NCBI GenBank assembly: GCA_031399085.1
Contig: JANNOQ010000057.1
Location: forward strand, 43,978 to 107,977
From: R-RK-3 sp031399085
Lineage (GTDB): Bacteria > Pseudomonadota > Alphaproteobacteria > Rhizobiales > Rhodomicrobiaceae
DNA: 64,000 nt
Reading direction: 5' to 3'
Positions 8,494-16,505 of this stretch are shown here, piece by piece. The notes under the pieces are model-generated. The model searched no databases, was not told where the DNA came from, and was given only the letters and a program-made list of their open reading frames with translations. The position numbers and the translations under genes were made by a program. The stretch's first letter is position 1. Every line of letters starts with the position of its first letter.

Positions 8494-9759
8494 ATGCAGC
8501 TCCGCAATGAGGGCAGCGGCTACCCTGCTTCAGCCGATGAAGCGAGCCTTTCCTATCCCGGCTGGCGAATCGTCGGCGCGTGTTTCGTCATGGCCGTGTT
8601 TTGCTGGGGCTTCGGCTTTTACGGACAGGGCGTCTTTCTCGCCGAATTGCAGAAGATCCACGGCTGGCCGACCGCGCTGATTTCCACCGCGACAACCGTC
8701 TATTACCTGTTCAGCGCGGTGCTGGTGATGTTCGTCGCGGACGTGATCGCGCGACTCGGCCCCCGCGCCGTCGTGCTCGGCGGGACCGCCAGCTTTGCCG
8801 TTTCCGCCTCGCTCCTCGCCTTCATCACCGAACCCTGGCAGCTCTACGCCGCCTATGGGCTGATGGCGTTCGGCTGGGGCTCGATGAGCATCGCCGGGAT
8901 CGTCACGATTCTCGGCCTGTGGTTCGACAAGAAGCGCGGGCTGGCGATCAGTTTGTCGCTGAACGGGGCAAGCTTCGGTGGCATTCTGGTTGCCCCGGCC
9001 CTCGCGGCAGCGAGCGCGCATTACGGATTTGCGCCCTCTATCCTCACGGCCGTCGCGATTATGCTCATGCTGATGGTGCCGATTGCGCTGTTGGTCATCA
9101 AACGGCCCGCTGATAAACCCATCGCCGCGACCGCGAAACCCGAGACCGCTGTCCTGGGAAAGACACGCGCGAAGGCATTGCGCGACCCGGCGTTCTGGAC
9201 CGTTGTCGGCCCGTTTTCACTCGCGCTGCTGGCGCAGGTCGGCGTTCTCGTTCACCAGATCGCCTTCCTGGAACCGCGAATAGGGCAGACGCAGGCGGCG
9301 CTCGCCGTCGCCATCACCACGGCGATGGCGGTTGTCGGACGCTTGACCCTCGGCGCGGTTATCGACCGGCTCGATCATCGGACGACCAGCGCCGTATCGC
9401 TGATGTCGCAAGCGGCGGCCGTGCTCGCGATGCTTTGGTTCGATGGCGCCGCCGCGCTGCTCATCGCCTGCGCGGTCTACGGTTTTTCCGTCGGCAATCT
9501 GATCACACTGCCCTCGCTGATCGTGCAGGCCGAATTCCCGGCGCGGGATTTCGCCATGCTGATCGGCCTGACCACCTCGATCATTCAATTCGCCTATTCC
9601 TGCGGACCGGCGGTCGTCGGCCTGCTTCGCGACGTGACGGGAAGCTACCAAGCGTCGCTGCTGGCCTGCGTCGCGCTGATGAGTCTTGCGGCGGCTGGAA
9701 TACTGATCCGCGTGCATCCGGAGGGCCGTTCGGATCGAACGCGCGAGAAACGCCGCTAA
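8494..9759 (+). CDS. MFS transporter
   Basis: The protein has 421 residues with about 12 hydrophobic segments in two halves and a cytoplasmic loop near residues 208-235, typical of the major facilitator superfamily. A conserved Gly/Trp-rich opening (WGFGFYGQGVFL) and the following HGWPTALIS resemble the oxalate/formate and monocarboxylate type of MFS carriers, so an organic acid is a reasonable but unproven substrate. ATG 8494 was preferred over an in-frame start 60 bases upstream because it has GAGG nearby and directly precedes the first conserved residues. No neighbouring enzyme gene points to its substrate. Confidence 0.82.
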   Translation: MQLRNEGSGYPASADEASLSYPGWRIVGACFVMAVFCWGFGFYGQGVFLAELQKIHGWPTALISTATTVYYLFSAVLVMFVADVIARLGPRAVVLGGTASFAVSASLLAFITEPWQLYAAYGLMAFGWGSMSIAGIVTILGLWFDKKRGLAISLSLNGASFGGILVAPALAAASAHYGFAPSILTAVAIMLMLMVPIALLVIKRPADKPIAATAKPETAVLGKTRAKALRDPAFWTVVGPFSLALLAQVGVLVHQIAFLEPRIGQTQAALAVAITTAMAVVGRLTLGAVIDRLDHRTTSAVSLMSQAAAVLAMLWFDGAAALLIACAVYGFSVGNLITLPSLIVQAEFPARDFAMLIGLTTSIIQFAYSCGPAVVGLLRDVTGSYQASLLACVALMSLAAAGILIRVHPEGRSDRTREKRR

Positions 9760-10014
9760 TATTTTATGAAAAAAGTCACTTCTTCTCTCATAAATTCGTT
9801 CATATACGCGAAATTTCTTCATCTAACTCTTGCCACAGCCAAAAGCAGGGACTAAGTTGCCCGCATCGACTTTGGGCCGGACGATTGGGCCGTATCACCA
9901 TGGCATGGCCGGGTGCACGTTCAAACTCTCTCACCAAATTTCGACGAACCGAGCACCATGCGCGCGAGCAGCCGCATTTTGCTCTACTACACAGCCTATG
10001 AATAAGGAAACTAC
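9760..10014 (+). promoter_or_regulatory. Long 5' leader region of the cold-shock gene
   Basis: These 255 bases separate the MFS stop from the cold-shock start. The first 70 are AT-rich, which suits a promoter, and the rest would be an unusually long leader. Cold-shock genes often carry a structured, temperature-responsive leader. No specific motif was identified. AAGGAAAC directly precedes the start. Confidence 0.35.
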
Positions 10015-10224
10015 ATGAATACCGGTGTCGTAAAATTCTACAATGATCAAAAAGGTTTCGGCTTCATCCAGCCGGATAATGGCGGCAAGGACGTGTTCGT
10101 CCACGCCACGGCTCTAGAGCGCGCGGGCATTCGCGGCTTGGTTGAAGGCCAAAAGGTTAGCTTCGATACGCGGGAAGACCGCCGCACCGGCAAGATCGCC
10201 GTCGACAATATCCGGACCGTATAA
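10015..10224 (+). CDS. Cold-shock protein, CspA family
   Basis: The 69-residue single cold-shock domain has both RNA-binding motifs: KGFGFI (RNP1) and VFVHA (RNP2). It starts with the usual GVVKFYN strand. Such proteins bind single-stranded RNA or DNA and melt secondary structure in the cytoplasm. The length is normal for the family. It is a single gene with its own leader and a strong terminator 43 bases downstream. Confidence 0.95.
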   Translation: MNTGVVKFYNDQKGFGFIQPDNGGKDVFVHATALERAGIRGLVEGQKVSFDTREDRRTGKIAVDNIRTV

Positions 10225-10266
10225 GCCCGGACGCTTTGAGGCGCAGCTTTAATGCGCCGCAGACTT

Positions 10267-10298
10267 AGAGCCGCTCCACCGGGGCGGCTCTTTCTTTT
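10267..10298 (+). terminator. Rho-independent terminator of the cold-shock gene
   Basis: A stem of AGAGCCGCTCC with GGGGCGGCTCT around a short loop is followed by TTCTTTT. It sits directly after the cold-shock gene and before the convergent hydroxylase gene. Confidence 0.88.
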
Positions 10299-10323
10299 GA
10301 TACCGTAGAATTGCGCGCGGGCC

Positions 10324-10923
10324 TCACCTATCGGGGTGCAACACCCGCGCTGTCGAACTGCGCGGCACGGCTTCCGGGTCGCGATAGGTGCGGTGAACCG
10401 CGTCAAATAGCGGGTTGCTGACGCCGAACCAGAAATGCTCGTTCTTGAAATGATGCCAAAGGTGATACTTCTTCATCCACCGGCCGAAGCGTGTCACGGG
10501 CCGGTAGGGGATGTGCGCGACGTAATGCACCCACTCATAGTGGAGAAGCCCCAGCATCGCGCCGAGGATAAGCGAGAGCGCCCATTGCCAGTCGCCGAGG
10601 ATTGCCCAAGCGAGCAACCCCGTAATCGCCAGATTGGGCACGACGAACCAAACCGGCAAAAACAGCAGATCGAGTCTGGCCGGGTCGACATGGTGATCGT
10701 AATGGAGGCGGTGCTGAAGGTGGCGCAGCCAGGCCCAGTTTGATGGCGGCGCGTGAAAGACGAAGCGGTGCCAGCCATATTCGCTGAGATAAAACAGGGC
10801 GACGCCAGCCAAGATCCAAAGCGGGAAGAGCGGCGCCGCGCCGGCCGGCGCAAAGCACAGGATCCCCGAAATCGCCAGCAGCAGGACGGTGTTGCTGCCA
10901 TGCAGGACGAAATTCCCAATCAT
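10324..10923 (-). CDS. Sterol desaturase / fatty-acid hydroxylase family membrane protein
   Basis: This 199-residue integral membrane protein shows the full di-iron histidine set of the family in order: HRFVFH, HLQHRLHYDHH, HYEWVHYVAH and YHLWHHFKNEHFWFG. Hydrophobic segments lie between the clusters. Members use di-iron and O2 to hydroxylate or desaturate lipids such as fatty acids, sterols or carotenoids. ATG 10923 was chosen over a start 99 bases upstream because GGGAGG lies 9 bases before it. The Scs7-like motif order favours a fatty-acid 2-hydroxylase-type role, but the lipid substrate is not determined. It has no operon partner. Confidence 0.85.
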   Translation of the reverse strand: MIGNFVLHGSNTVLLLAISGILCFAPAGAAPLFPLWILAGVALFYLSEYGWHRFVFHAPPSNWAWLRHLQHRLHYDHHVDPARLDLLFLPVWFVVPNLAITGLLAWAILGDWQWALSLILGAMLGLLHYEWVHYVAHIPYRPVTRFGRWMKKYHLWHHFKNEHFWFGVSNPLFDAVHRTYRDPEAVPRSSTARVLHPDR

Positions 10924-11136
10924 TGCGTTTTGCCTCCCGCAGCCGCCAGCCGCAAAGCCGCATTCAGCCGAATGCTCGCACAAGCCCATGGGCGGCGGCA
11001 ACTTTTTCCCCGCTTGGCACAAAGAGCGAGACGAGCGGCAAACTCCGCCCGGGGCCTCGGCGCGCGCTTGTCAGCGATTCGCATTATGCTATTGTCCGCG
11101 CTCGCGTCCGGCGGATATTCGGACGTCCAACAAACC

Positions 11137-11211
11137 GGGCGGCTAGCTCAGTGGTAGAGCGCCTCGTTTACACCGAGGATGTCGGGAGTTCGACCCTCTC
11201 GCCGCCCACCA
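11137..11211 (+). tRNA. tRNA-Val (anticodon TAC)
   Basis: The full cloverleaf is visible. The acceptor stem GGGCGGC pairs with GCCGCCC, the D arm reads GCTCAGTGGTAGAGC, the anticodon stem CCTCG/CGAGG encloses TTTACAC, the T loop is TTCGACC, and CCA is encoded at 11209-11211. Confidence 0.96.
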
Positions 11212-11416
11212 TTTTTGCTTGCGCGCAGCCGCCACGCCAACCCTGCGCGCGGTGGTTCCGGTCGAAAATTTTCCTTTCACCTCCACCATTCCGGCCTGCA
11301 TATGAGCATTCACATCCTTAGCGTAAGCCGTTGCGTTTGTCAGAGTGACGCTTGACGGACCGGCTGGCCTGGCTTACATCAACTGATCGCTTGCGCCTTA
11401 TCGCGCTGCGGATTCC

Positions 11417-11493
11417 GGGGGTGTAGCTCAGTCGGTTAGAGTGCCGGCCTGTCACGCCGGAGGTCGCGGGTTCGAGCCCCGTCACTCCCGCCA
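11417..11493 (+). tRNA. tRNA-Asp (anticodon GTC)
   Basis: The acceptor GGGGGTG pairs with CACTCCC (one G-U pair), the anticodon stem CCGGC/GCCGG encloses CTGTCAC, the T arm is CGGGTTCGAGCCCCG, and the encoded CCA is at 11491-11493. It lies about 200 bases after tRNA-Val on the same strand. Confidence 0.96.
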
Positions 11494-11737
11494 TCCGCTG
11501 CCTGCCGCGATCTCTCCTTTATCGAATAGCCTCGCCTGCTAAAAGCGGCCCCGCAAGTTTGGCAAAAGGCTCGTGGCCGATGAGTTGCATCGGAGCCGAA
11601 ACGGCGCTGCCGTGCCCAGCCCATCGCGATTCATGCGTCACCGCTTTACCGATTTTTAATTGAATGACCCCAAGTGTGTCAGCGTCTTGTGATTGCGTTA
11701 TTGATTTTCTACAATCTTAGATTGCTGAAAGTTTGCA

Positions 11738-12208
11738 ATGAAGAAGCAGATTGCCTTGATTGCGATTCTGATGATCGCATCAGCGCCGGCGGCCAGGGCC
11801 GACGAAACGGGCCTGGCGAGCATCCACGCTTGGCAAAAGGAACCCAACCGCCGGATTTGCATGTCCGACCATTTCCACGATGGCGTCGGCACTGGGAAAA
11901 CGCGCAAGCAGGCCGAAGCCGCCGCGAAAGGCTCGTGGTCATCCTTCACCATTCTCGAATATGGAACCGATTGGGGGCAATACGCCCTGTCGGCCAGCCA
12001 AAAGACCGAATGCGTCGCCACCGGGAACGGCTTTTCATGCGCCACCACCGCCCGCGCCTGCAAACGCGATGAGGTCCGGACGGCGGCGAGAGCGCCTAAG
12101 CGGTCCACCAAACGCGCGACCACAAAGCCCAAACCCTGTGCCGCGATAGCTGCCGGATGCGCGCGGGCTGACCAGCCGCAGGGTCAAACGGTGGCGGCGA
12201 GCCGCTGA
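11738..12208 (+). CDS. Secreted hypothetical protein with basic C-terminal tail
   Basis: The 156 residues begin with a clear Sec signal peptide (MKK, an Ile/Leu/Ala core, cleavage after AARA). A compact domain of about 85 residues with Cys40, Cys86, Cys94 and Cys101 follows. The tail is rich in Lys, Arg, Thr and Pro. No family was recognised. The spacing of the Cys residues suggests periplasmic disulfides. The last 25 bases overlap the 3' end of the convergent cystathionine beta-lyase gene, so the true end of the tail is shared sequence. There is no operon partner. Confidence 0.68.
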   Translation: MKKQIALIAILMIASAPAARADETGLASIHAWQKEPNRRICMSDHFHDGVGTGKTRKQAEAAAKGSWSSFTILEYGTDWGQYALSASQKTECVATGNGFSCATTARACKRDEVRTAARAPKRSTKRATTKPKPCAAIAAGCARADQPQGQTVAASR

Positions 12209-13371
12209 AATCCAGCGTCTAAATCGCTTTTCAAGTCCTCCACGCCGTCGAGGCCGATATGAAGCCGCAGGGCGGGACCTTCGTCGTCCCAGCGTGTGGC
12301 GGTGCGATAGGGACGTGGATCGAAGGGAACGATCAGGCTTTCGAAACCGCCCCAAGAATAACCCATGCCGAATAGCGCCAGGCCGTTCAGCATTGCTGCT
12401 AAGCCCTCGCGCGGGCAGGGCTTGAGCACGACGGAAAACAGGCCCGACGACCCGGTGAAATCGCGCGCCCATAATTCATGCCCGGGATCGCCCGGCAAAG
12501 CCGGATGCAGAACCCGCGCGACTTCCGGCCGGGCCTGCAGCCAGCGCGCAATCTCCAGCGCGGATTCGCCATGCCGCGCCAGCCGCACCCCCATGCTGCG
12601 CAAGCCGCGCAAAGCCAGAAAACAGTCCTCCGGCCCGGCGCACAGCCCCAGATCCTCATGCGCCCGCTGGATGTGCGGCGCGGCGCGCTCGGTCGCGGTG
12701 ATGATGCCGAGCATCGCGTCCGCATGGCCGACGACATATTTGGTCGCCGCCTGGATCGAGATGTCCGCGCCGTGGGCGAGCGGCTTGAAATAGAGCGGCG
12801 TCGCCCACGTGTTGTCGAAGGCAAGCCAGACATTGCGCGCGCGGCAGGCGCCGGCGATGGCGGCCAGGTCCAGGACCTCGAAAGTCTGCGAGCCGGGCGA
12901 TTCGGCGAGGACGAGCTTTGTCCGCTCCGTGAACAGACCGGCGATCCCCGCGCCCACGGCCGGGTCATAAAAGCGGGCCGTAACCCCGAGCTTTGCAAGC
13001 AGGCGGTTCGCCACGCGCCGGGTCGGCTGGTAGACGTTGTCGGCGATCAGAATATCGTCGCCTGCCTCGACGAACGCCATCAACACCGCGGTGATGGCGG
13101 CGAGGCCGGATGGCGTGACCCAGCTCTTATGCCCACCTTCGAGCGCGGTGATGGCGGACGTCAGCGCGCTAACCGTCGGAGTGCCGCGCCGCCCGTAAGT
13201 ATAGTCCTTGTCATAGGCGGTCAGCTCCTCGACGGTGGGGAAGAGCACCGTCGAGCCGCGATAGATCGGCGTGTTGACAAAGCCATGCTGCGCGTGCGGG
13301 TCGCGTCCGAGATGGACGAGACGGGTTTCGTCGGATGGGGGCTTTGCCAAACGCTTTTCAAATAAAGCCAT
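12184..13371 (-). CDS. metC: Cystathionine beta-lyase (Cys/Met metabolism PLP enzyme)
   Basis: The 395-residue PLP enzyme of the Cys/Met family has Lys211 within ATKYVVGH as the Schiff-base lysine, the YGRRGTPT phosphate-binding segment near residue 59 and AFDNTWATP before the lysine. It cleaves cystathionine to homocysteine, pyruvate and ammonia in methionine synthesis. The beta-lyase call over gamma-synthase follows from the RRGTPT signature and overall similarity to alphaproteobacterial MetC. AAGGAGAC precedes the ATG. It is monocistronic, convergent with the secreted hypothetical gene, with tRNA-Gly upstream on the other strand. Confidence 0.9.
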   Translation of the reverse strand: MALFEKRLAKPPSDETRLVHLGRDPHAQHGFVNTPIYRGSTVLFPTVEELTAYDKDYTYGRRGTPTVSALTSAITALEGGHKSWVTPSGLAAITAVLMAFVEAGDDILIADNVYQPTRRVANRLLAKLGVTARFYDPAVGAGIAGLFTERTKLVLAESPGSQTFEVLDLAAIAGACRARNVWLAFDNTWATPLYFKPLAHGADISIQAATKYVVGHADAMLGIITATERAAPHIQRAHEDLGLCAGPEDCFLALRGLRSMGVRLARHGESALEIARWLQARPEVARVLHPALPGDPGHELWARDFTGSSGLFSVVLKPCPREGLAAMLNGLALFGMGYSWGGFESLIVPFDPRPYRTATRWDDEGPALRLHIGLDGVEDLKSDLDAGFQRLAATV

Positions 13372-13526
13372 GCATGTCTCCTTGCCAGGCGCGGCGCTGC
13401 CGCTCGCTTTGCGTGATGGAAATAGGACACGGAAAAACGACTGGGCGCAAATGCAGAATCCGCGCCGTCATCGGCGTTTGAATGCGCCTTGCGCGCAACG
13501 CGGGCTATGCTATTCATGAAGGCCGC

Positions 13527-13600
13527 GCGGGTATGATGTAATGGTAGCCTGTCAGCTTCCCAAGCTGAACGCGCGGGTTCGATTCCCGCTACCCGCTCCA
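13527..13600 (+). tRNA. tRNA-Gly (anticodon CCC)
   Basis: The acceptor GCGGGTA pairs with TACCCGC, the anticodon stem TCAGC/GCTGA encloses TTCCCAA, the T arm is GCGGGTTCGATTCCCGC, and CCA is encoded at 13598-13600. Confidence 0.96.
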
Positions 13601-13615
13601 ATTCCGTGCGCTGGA

Positions 13616-14278
13616 TTACGCTGTTCGCCGTGCCAGCGCTTCCATGATTTCAGCCGCAAGCAATTCCGAAGGCGCAGCCCCTGACACGAGCGGCTCGCGG
13701 TCGACGACGAAGGTTGGAACGCTGCTTATGCCCATCTGCCGGGCGTGGGCGAGTTCGCGCGCTACGTCTTCGGCACCTTCGCCGCTAGCAAGCAACGCCT
13801 CGGCCTGCGTGCGGTCGAGCCCAGCGGCCGCCGCGATATCGGCCATCACGCCGGCGTCGCCAATGTTAAGCCCTTGCGCAAAATACGCCTGAAATAGCCC
13901 CTCAACGACAGCGTCTTGCCGCCCCGCCTGCCCCGCAAAGCGAATCAGCCGGTGGCAATCGAGCGTATTCGGCGTCCAGCGCATTAGATCATGGCGGAAG
14001 GTCAGCCCCGCGGATCGCCCCGCCTCAGCGACGCGCGCATCGAGCTGCGCCGAAACGTCGAGCGAGCCGAATTTTTTCATTCGGTAGGCGCGGCGCTCGA
14101 CGCCCTCCCTCGGCATGTCGGGGTTTAGCTCGAACGGCTTCCAGACGGCCTCAATAACCGCCTTGCTTGCCAGCAGCGCCGCAGCGCCCTCCAGCCTGCG
14201 CTTACCGATCCAGCACCACGGACAGATGGCGTCGGATATAATGTTCACGGTCACCGATGGTAGGACGCTATCATCCAT
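13616..14278 (-). CDS. DsbA family oxidoreductase (FrnE / HCCA isomerase-like)
   Basis: The 220-residue protein has a thioredoxin-like fold with an inserted helical domain and an N-terminal C19-PW-C22 motif directly after the first strand. A cis-Pro segment (SSVPTFVVD) near residue 180 matches the FrnE and 2-hydroxychromene-2-carboxylate isomerase group. There is no signal peptide, so it is probably a cytoplasmic disulfide oxidoreductase or isomerase. The start is placed at ATG 14278, two bases after the stop of the M48 protease gene, which implies coupled translation. Confidence 0.87.
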   Translation of the reverse strand: MDDSVLPSVTVNIISDAICPWCWIGKRRLEGAAALLASKAVIEAVWKPFELNPDMPREGVERRAYRMKKFGSLDVSAQLDARVAEAGRSAGLTFRHDLMRWTPNTLDCHRLIRFAGQAGRQDAVVEGLFQAYFAQGLNIGDAGVMADIAAAAGLDRTQAEALLASGEGAEDVARELAHARQMGISSVPTFVVDREPLVSGAAPSELLAAEIMEALARRTA

Positions 14279-14280
14279 CG

Positions 14281-15246
14281 CTAGTGCCAAAGTCCGGTCA
14301 GGTGATAACGCGGTGTCTCCCGGCGCGGGTTAAAATGAGAAGCCACGGTCCCAGCATCTGCCGGTTGCAGCCGCGGCCGCTGCGGCTCGCGCAACTCGAG
14401 CAGGCGTTTGACGCGCTCCTCGGTCGATGGATGGGTCCGCAGCAGCGACGGAACCGGAACGCGCCGGCCAGGCAGGAGGATAGTCTCCCACATGCTGCCC
14501 TGATGGGATTCGATTTTTTGTAACGCGCTCGCCAACGCCTCCGGATCGCCGGACAGCCGCGCCCCTTCCAGATCCGCCTCATATTCGCGCGCGCGGGACA
14601 AGCCTAACTGCAAAAGGCTCGACGCCGTCGGCGCGAAATACAGCAGCAGAATGCCGAGCCAGGGGAATGGCTGCCCTCCTCCCATAAGCGCGGCGGGCAG
14701 GCTGAACACGGCCAAAAGCACCCCCAGCAGCGACATGAAATGGGTAACGCGGCTCATCGTGTCGGCAAGGCTCATGATCCATAGATCGTTGTGCCGGACA
14801 TGGGCGATCTCATGCGCGAGAACCCCGGTCAGCTCGCGGGCGCTTAGCTTGGTCAGCAGTCCTTGCGTGACGGCGAGCAGAGACTTTGAGCGAACCCCCG
14901 AAGCAAAGGCGTTGATGACCGGGCTGGGGATGACAAACAGCTCCGGCGGCGCCGGCAGACCAGCGCGTTGCGAGAGCTGCTCCACGACGCGCAGCACGGG
15001 CTCGCCCTGGCCCGGCGGAACGCGGCGGGCGCCATACATCCGCATGATAATTTCCGGGCCGATGCGGGGGCTGAGCAGCAGCAGGATGCCAATCAGCACG
15101 AACGCCCATACGATGCCAGATTTCCCCCAAAGCAGCCACGCGCACACCGCCATGATCAGGCCGATGCCGCCAATCAAAATCAGGGATTGCACAACATTGC
15201 GGGTGTTGGCTGCAATCTTTGCCTTGTTTTCGCTCTCTAACACCAT
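14281..15246 (-). CDS. M48 family membrane metalloprotease (HtpX-like)
   Basis: The 321-residue protein has two N-terminal transmembrane segments, the zinc motif HEIAH (residues 145-149), two further hydrophobic segments, and a downstream Glu in the REYEADLEGA helix as third ligand. HtpX-type proteases degrade misfolded inner-membrane proteins. An in-frame start 27 bases upstream (15273) is an alternative, and neither has a strong ribosome binding site. It forms a two-gene unit with the DsbA-like gene downstream. The family and active site are clear. The identity as the main HtpX of the cell rather than a paralogue is not certain. Confidence 0.85.
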   Translation of the reverse strand: MVLESENKAKIAANTRNVVQSLILIGGIGLIMAVCAWLLWGKSGIVWAFVLIGILLLLSPRIGPEIIMRMYGARRVPPGQGEPVLRVVEQLSQRAGLPAPPELFVIPSPVINAFASGVRSKSLLAVTQGLLTKLSARELTGVLAHEIAHVRHNDLWIMSLADTMSRVTHFMSLLGVLLAVFSLPAALMGGGQPFPWLGILLLYFAPTASSLLQLGLSRAREYEADLEGARLSGDPEALASALQKIESHQGSMWETILLPGRRVPVPSLLRTHPSTEERVKRLLELREPQRPRLQPADAGTVASHFNPRRETPRYHLTGLWH

Positions 15247-15486
15247 GCCGCTAATATGGCCCCCGACGATCATGCTGCGACTGGCGCCAGCGTATATGCC
15301 GCCAGCGGCTTTTCCAAGAGCCTAGCGGTGGCGCCGCTCGCTTCATGCAAACGCATGAAAAATAAGCCAACGAAGATGTGCAATTCCTTTGACGTCCATG
15401 CGCGCTATATCACGGCAACCCAGCATAGGCGTTTCTCCCGGCCGCCGCTGGCCACGCCGACGCACTGATCCTTAGGAGATCTTTCC

Positions 15487-16320
15487 ATGCGCATTCGGGC
15501 AATTCAAACCGGTCTCGTCCAGGTGAAGGCTAGTCAAATCGAAGGACGCGGCCACGGATTGGCGCGCCAGGCGGCACCGCTGTTCGATGACACATGGTCC
15601 CCCTGGCTGCCGACCTTCGCCTGGGCGATCGAGCATCGGGAGGGTGTGATACTGGTCGATACCGGCGCGTCGACCGGCCTCAAGACGCTTCCCCGCTGGC
15701 ATCCTTATTTTCGCTACGCCGTGCGATTTGATATCGAGCCCGAACAGGAGGCCGGACCCCAGCTTCGCGCTCTCGGCATTGCGCCGAAGGACGTCAAACG
15801 AATCGTGCTGACACATCTGCATATCGACCATGATGCCGGGCTTGGCGGCTTCCCCGATAGCGAAGTGCTGGTGGCGCCGGGTGAAATTAAGCGTGCATCC
15901 GGCATCGCCGGCCGCATCCTCGGTTATCTGCCCGATCGCTGGCCCAAAGGCTTCGATCCCAAGCAGCTCGATCTCCCGCCGGAGCCTTATGGGCCCTTCG
16001 CAAGAAGCCGCTGGCTGACGGACAAGGGCGATGTCATTGCGGTTGCCACGCCTGGGCACACCCCCGATCATATCTCGATCATTGTCGAGGATGGGGACAT
16101 GGCAATCATTCTCGCCGGGGACGTATCCTATTCCGAAAAGAACATGCTTGAAGGCCGGATCGACGGCGTGAGCCCAGACGAAAAAGCCGCAACCGCAACA
16201 TTGGCGACGATCCGGCGCTTTGCTGCAACGCGCCCGACGATTTTTCTCCCCACGCACGACCCGGCAGCCGCGCAACGTCTCGCGATGCGTCAAACCGTTG
16301 CCGGCACGACGACGGCATAG
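15487..16320 (+). CDS. MBL-fold metallo-hydrolase (N-acyl homoserine lactonase-like)
   Basis: The 277-residue metallo-beta-lactamase-fold enzyme has the complete metal set: THLHIDHDAGLGG (H-x-H-x-DH), a GHTPDH His, ILAGDVSY with the bridging Asp, and a final LPTHDP His. The layout matches the AttM/AiiB lactonase group, which opens homoserine lactone rings, but the family also includes esterases and phosphodiesterases. TTAGGAGA precedes the ATG. No quorum-sensing synthase or regulator lies nearby, so quenching of foreign signals is only a possibility. It appears monocistronic. Confidence 0.82.
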   Translation: MRIRAIQTGLVQVKASQIEGRGHGLARQAAPLFDDTWSPWLPTFAWAIEHREGVILVDTGASTGLKTLPRWHPYFRYAVRFDIEPEQEAGPQLRALGIAPKDVKRIVLTHLHIDHDAGLGGFPDSEVLVAPGEIKRASGIAGRILGYLPDRWPKGFDPKQLDLPPEPYGPFARSRWLTDKGDVIAVATPGHTPDHISIIVEDGDMAIILAGDVSYSEKNMLEGRIDGVSPDEKAATATLATIRRFAATRPTIFLPTHDPAAAQRLAMRQTVAGTTTA

Positions 16321-16505
16321 GCCCGCTCACGCTTTCCATGCGCGCAGACTTGACCGGCGAGGCAATCCCGCAACCAGCGATAAAACTTCCGCTTTTTTTC
16401 GTTTCCCCCGTGTCCGATACTGCCGCGCCTTACTCATCGCAGTCGCTACCTCCACGACCACAGTGCGCGCGGGTCCATCTAAGCGCCCTGAACGAGAGAT
16501 GACCC

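Noticed and set aside
13372..13526. SAM-type riboswitch upstream of the cystathionine beta-lyase gene
   Set aside because: Only about 150 bases lie before the tRNA gene and no riboswitch core was recognisable.
15487..16320. Quorum-quenching system around the MBL hydrolase
   Set aside because: No LuxI/LuxR-type gene lies nearby and the fold is too broad to assign lactonase activity firmly.
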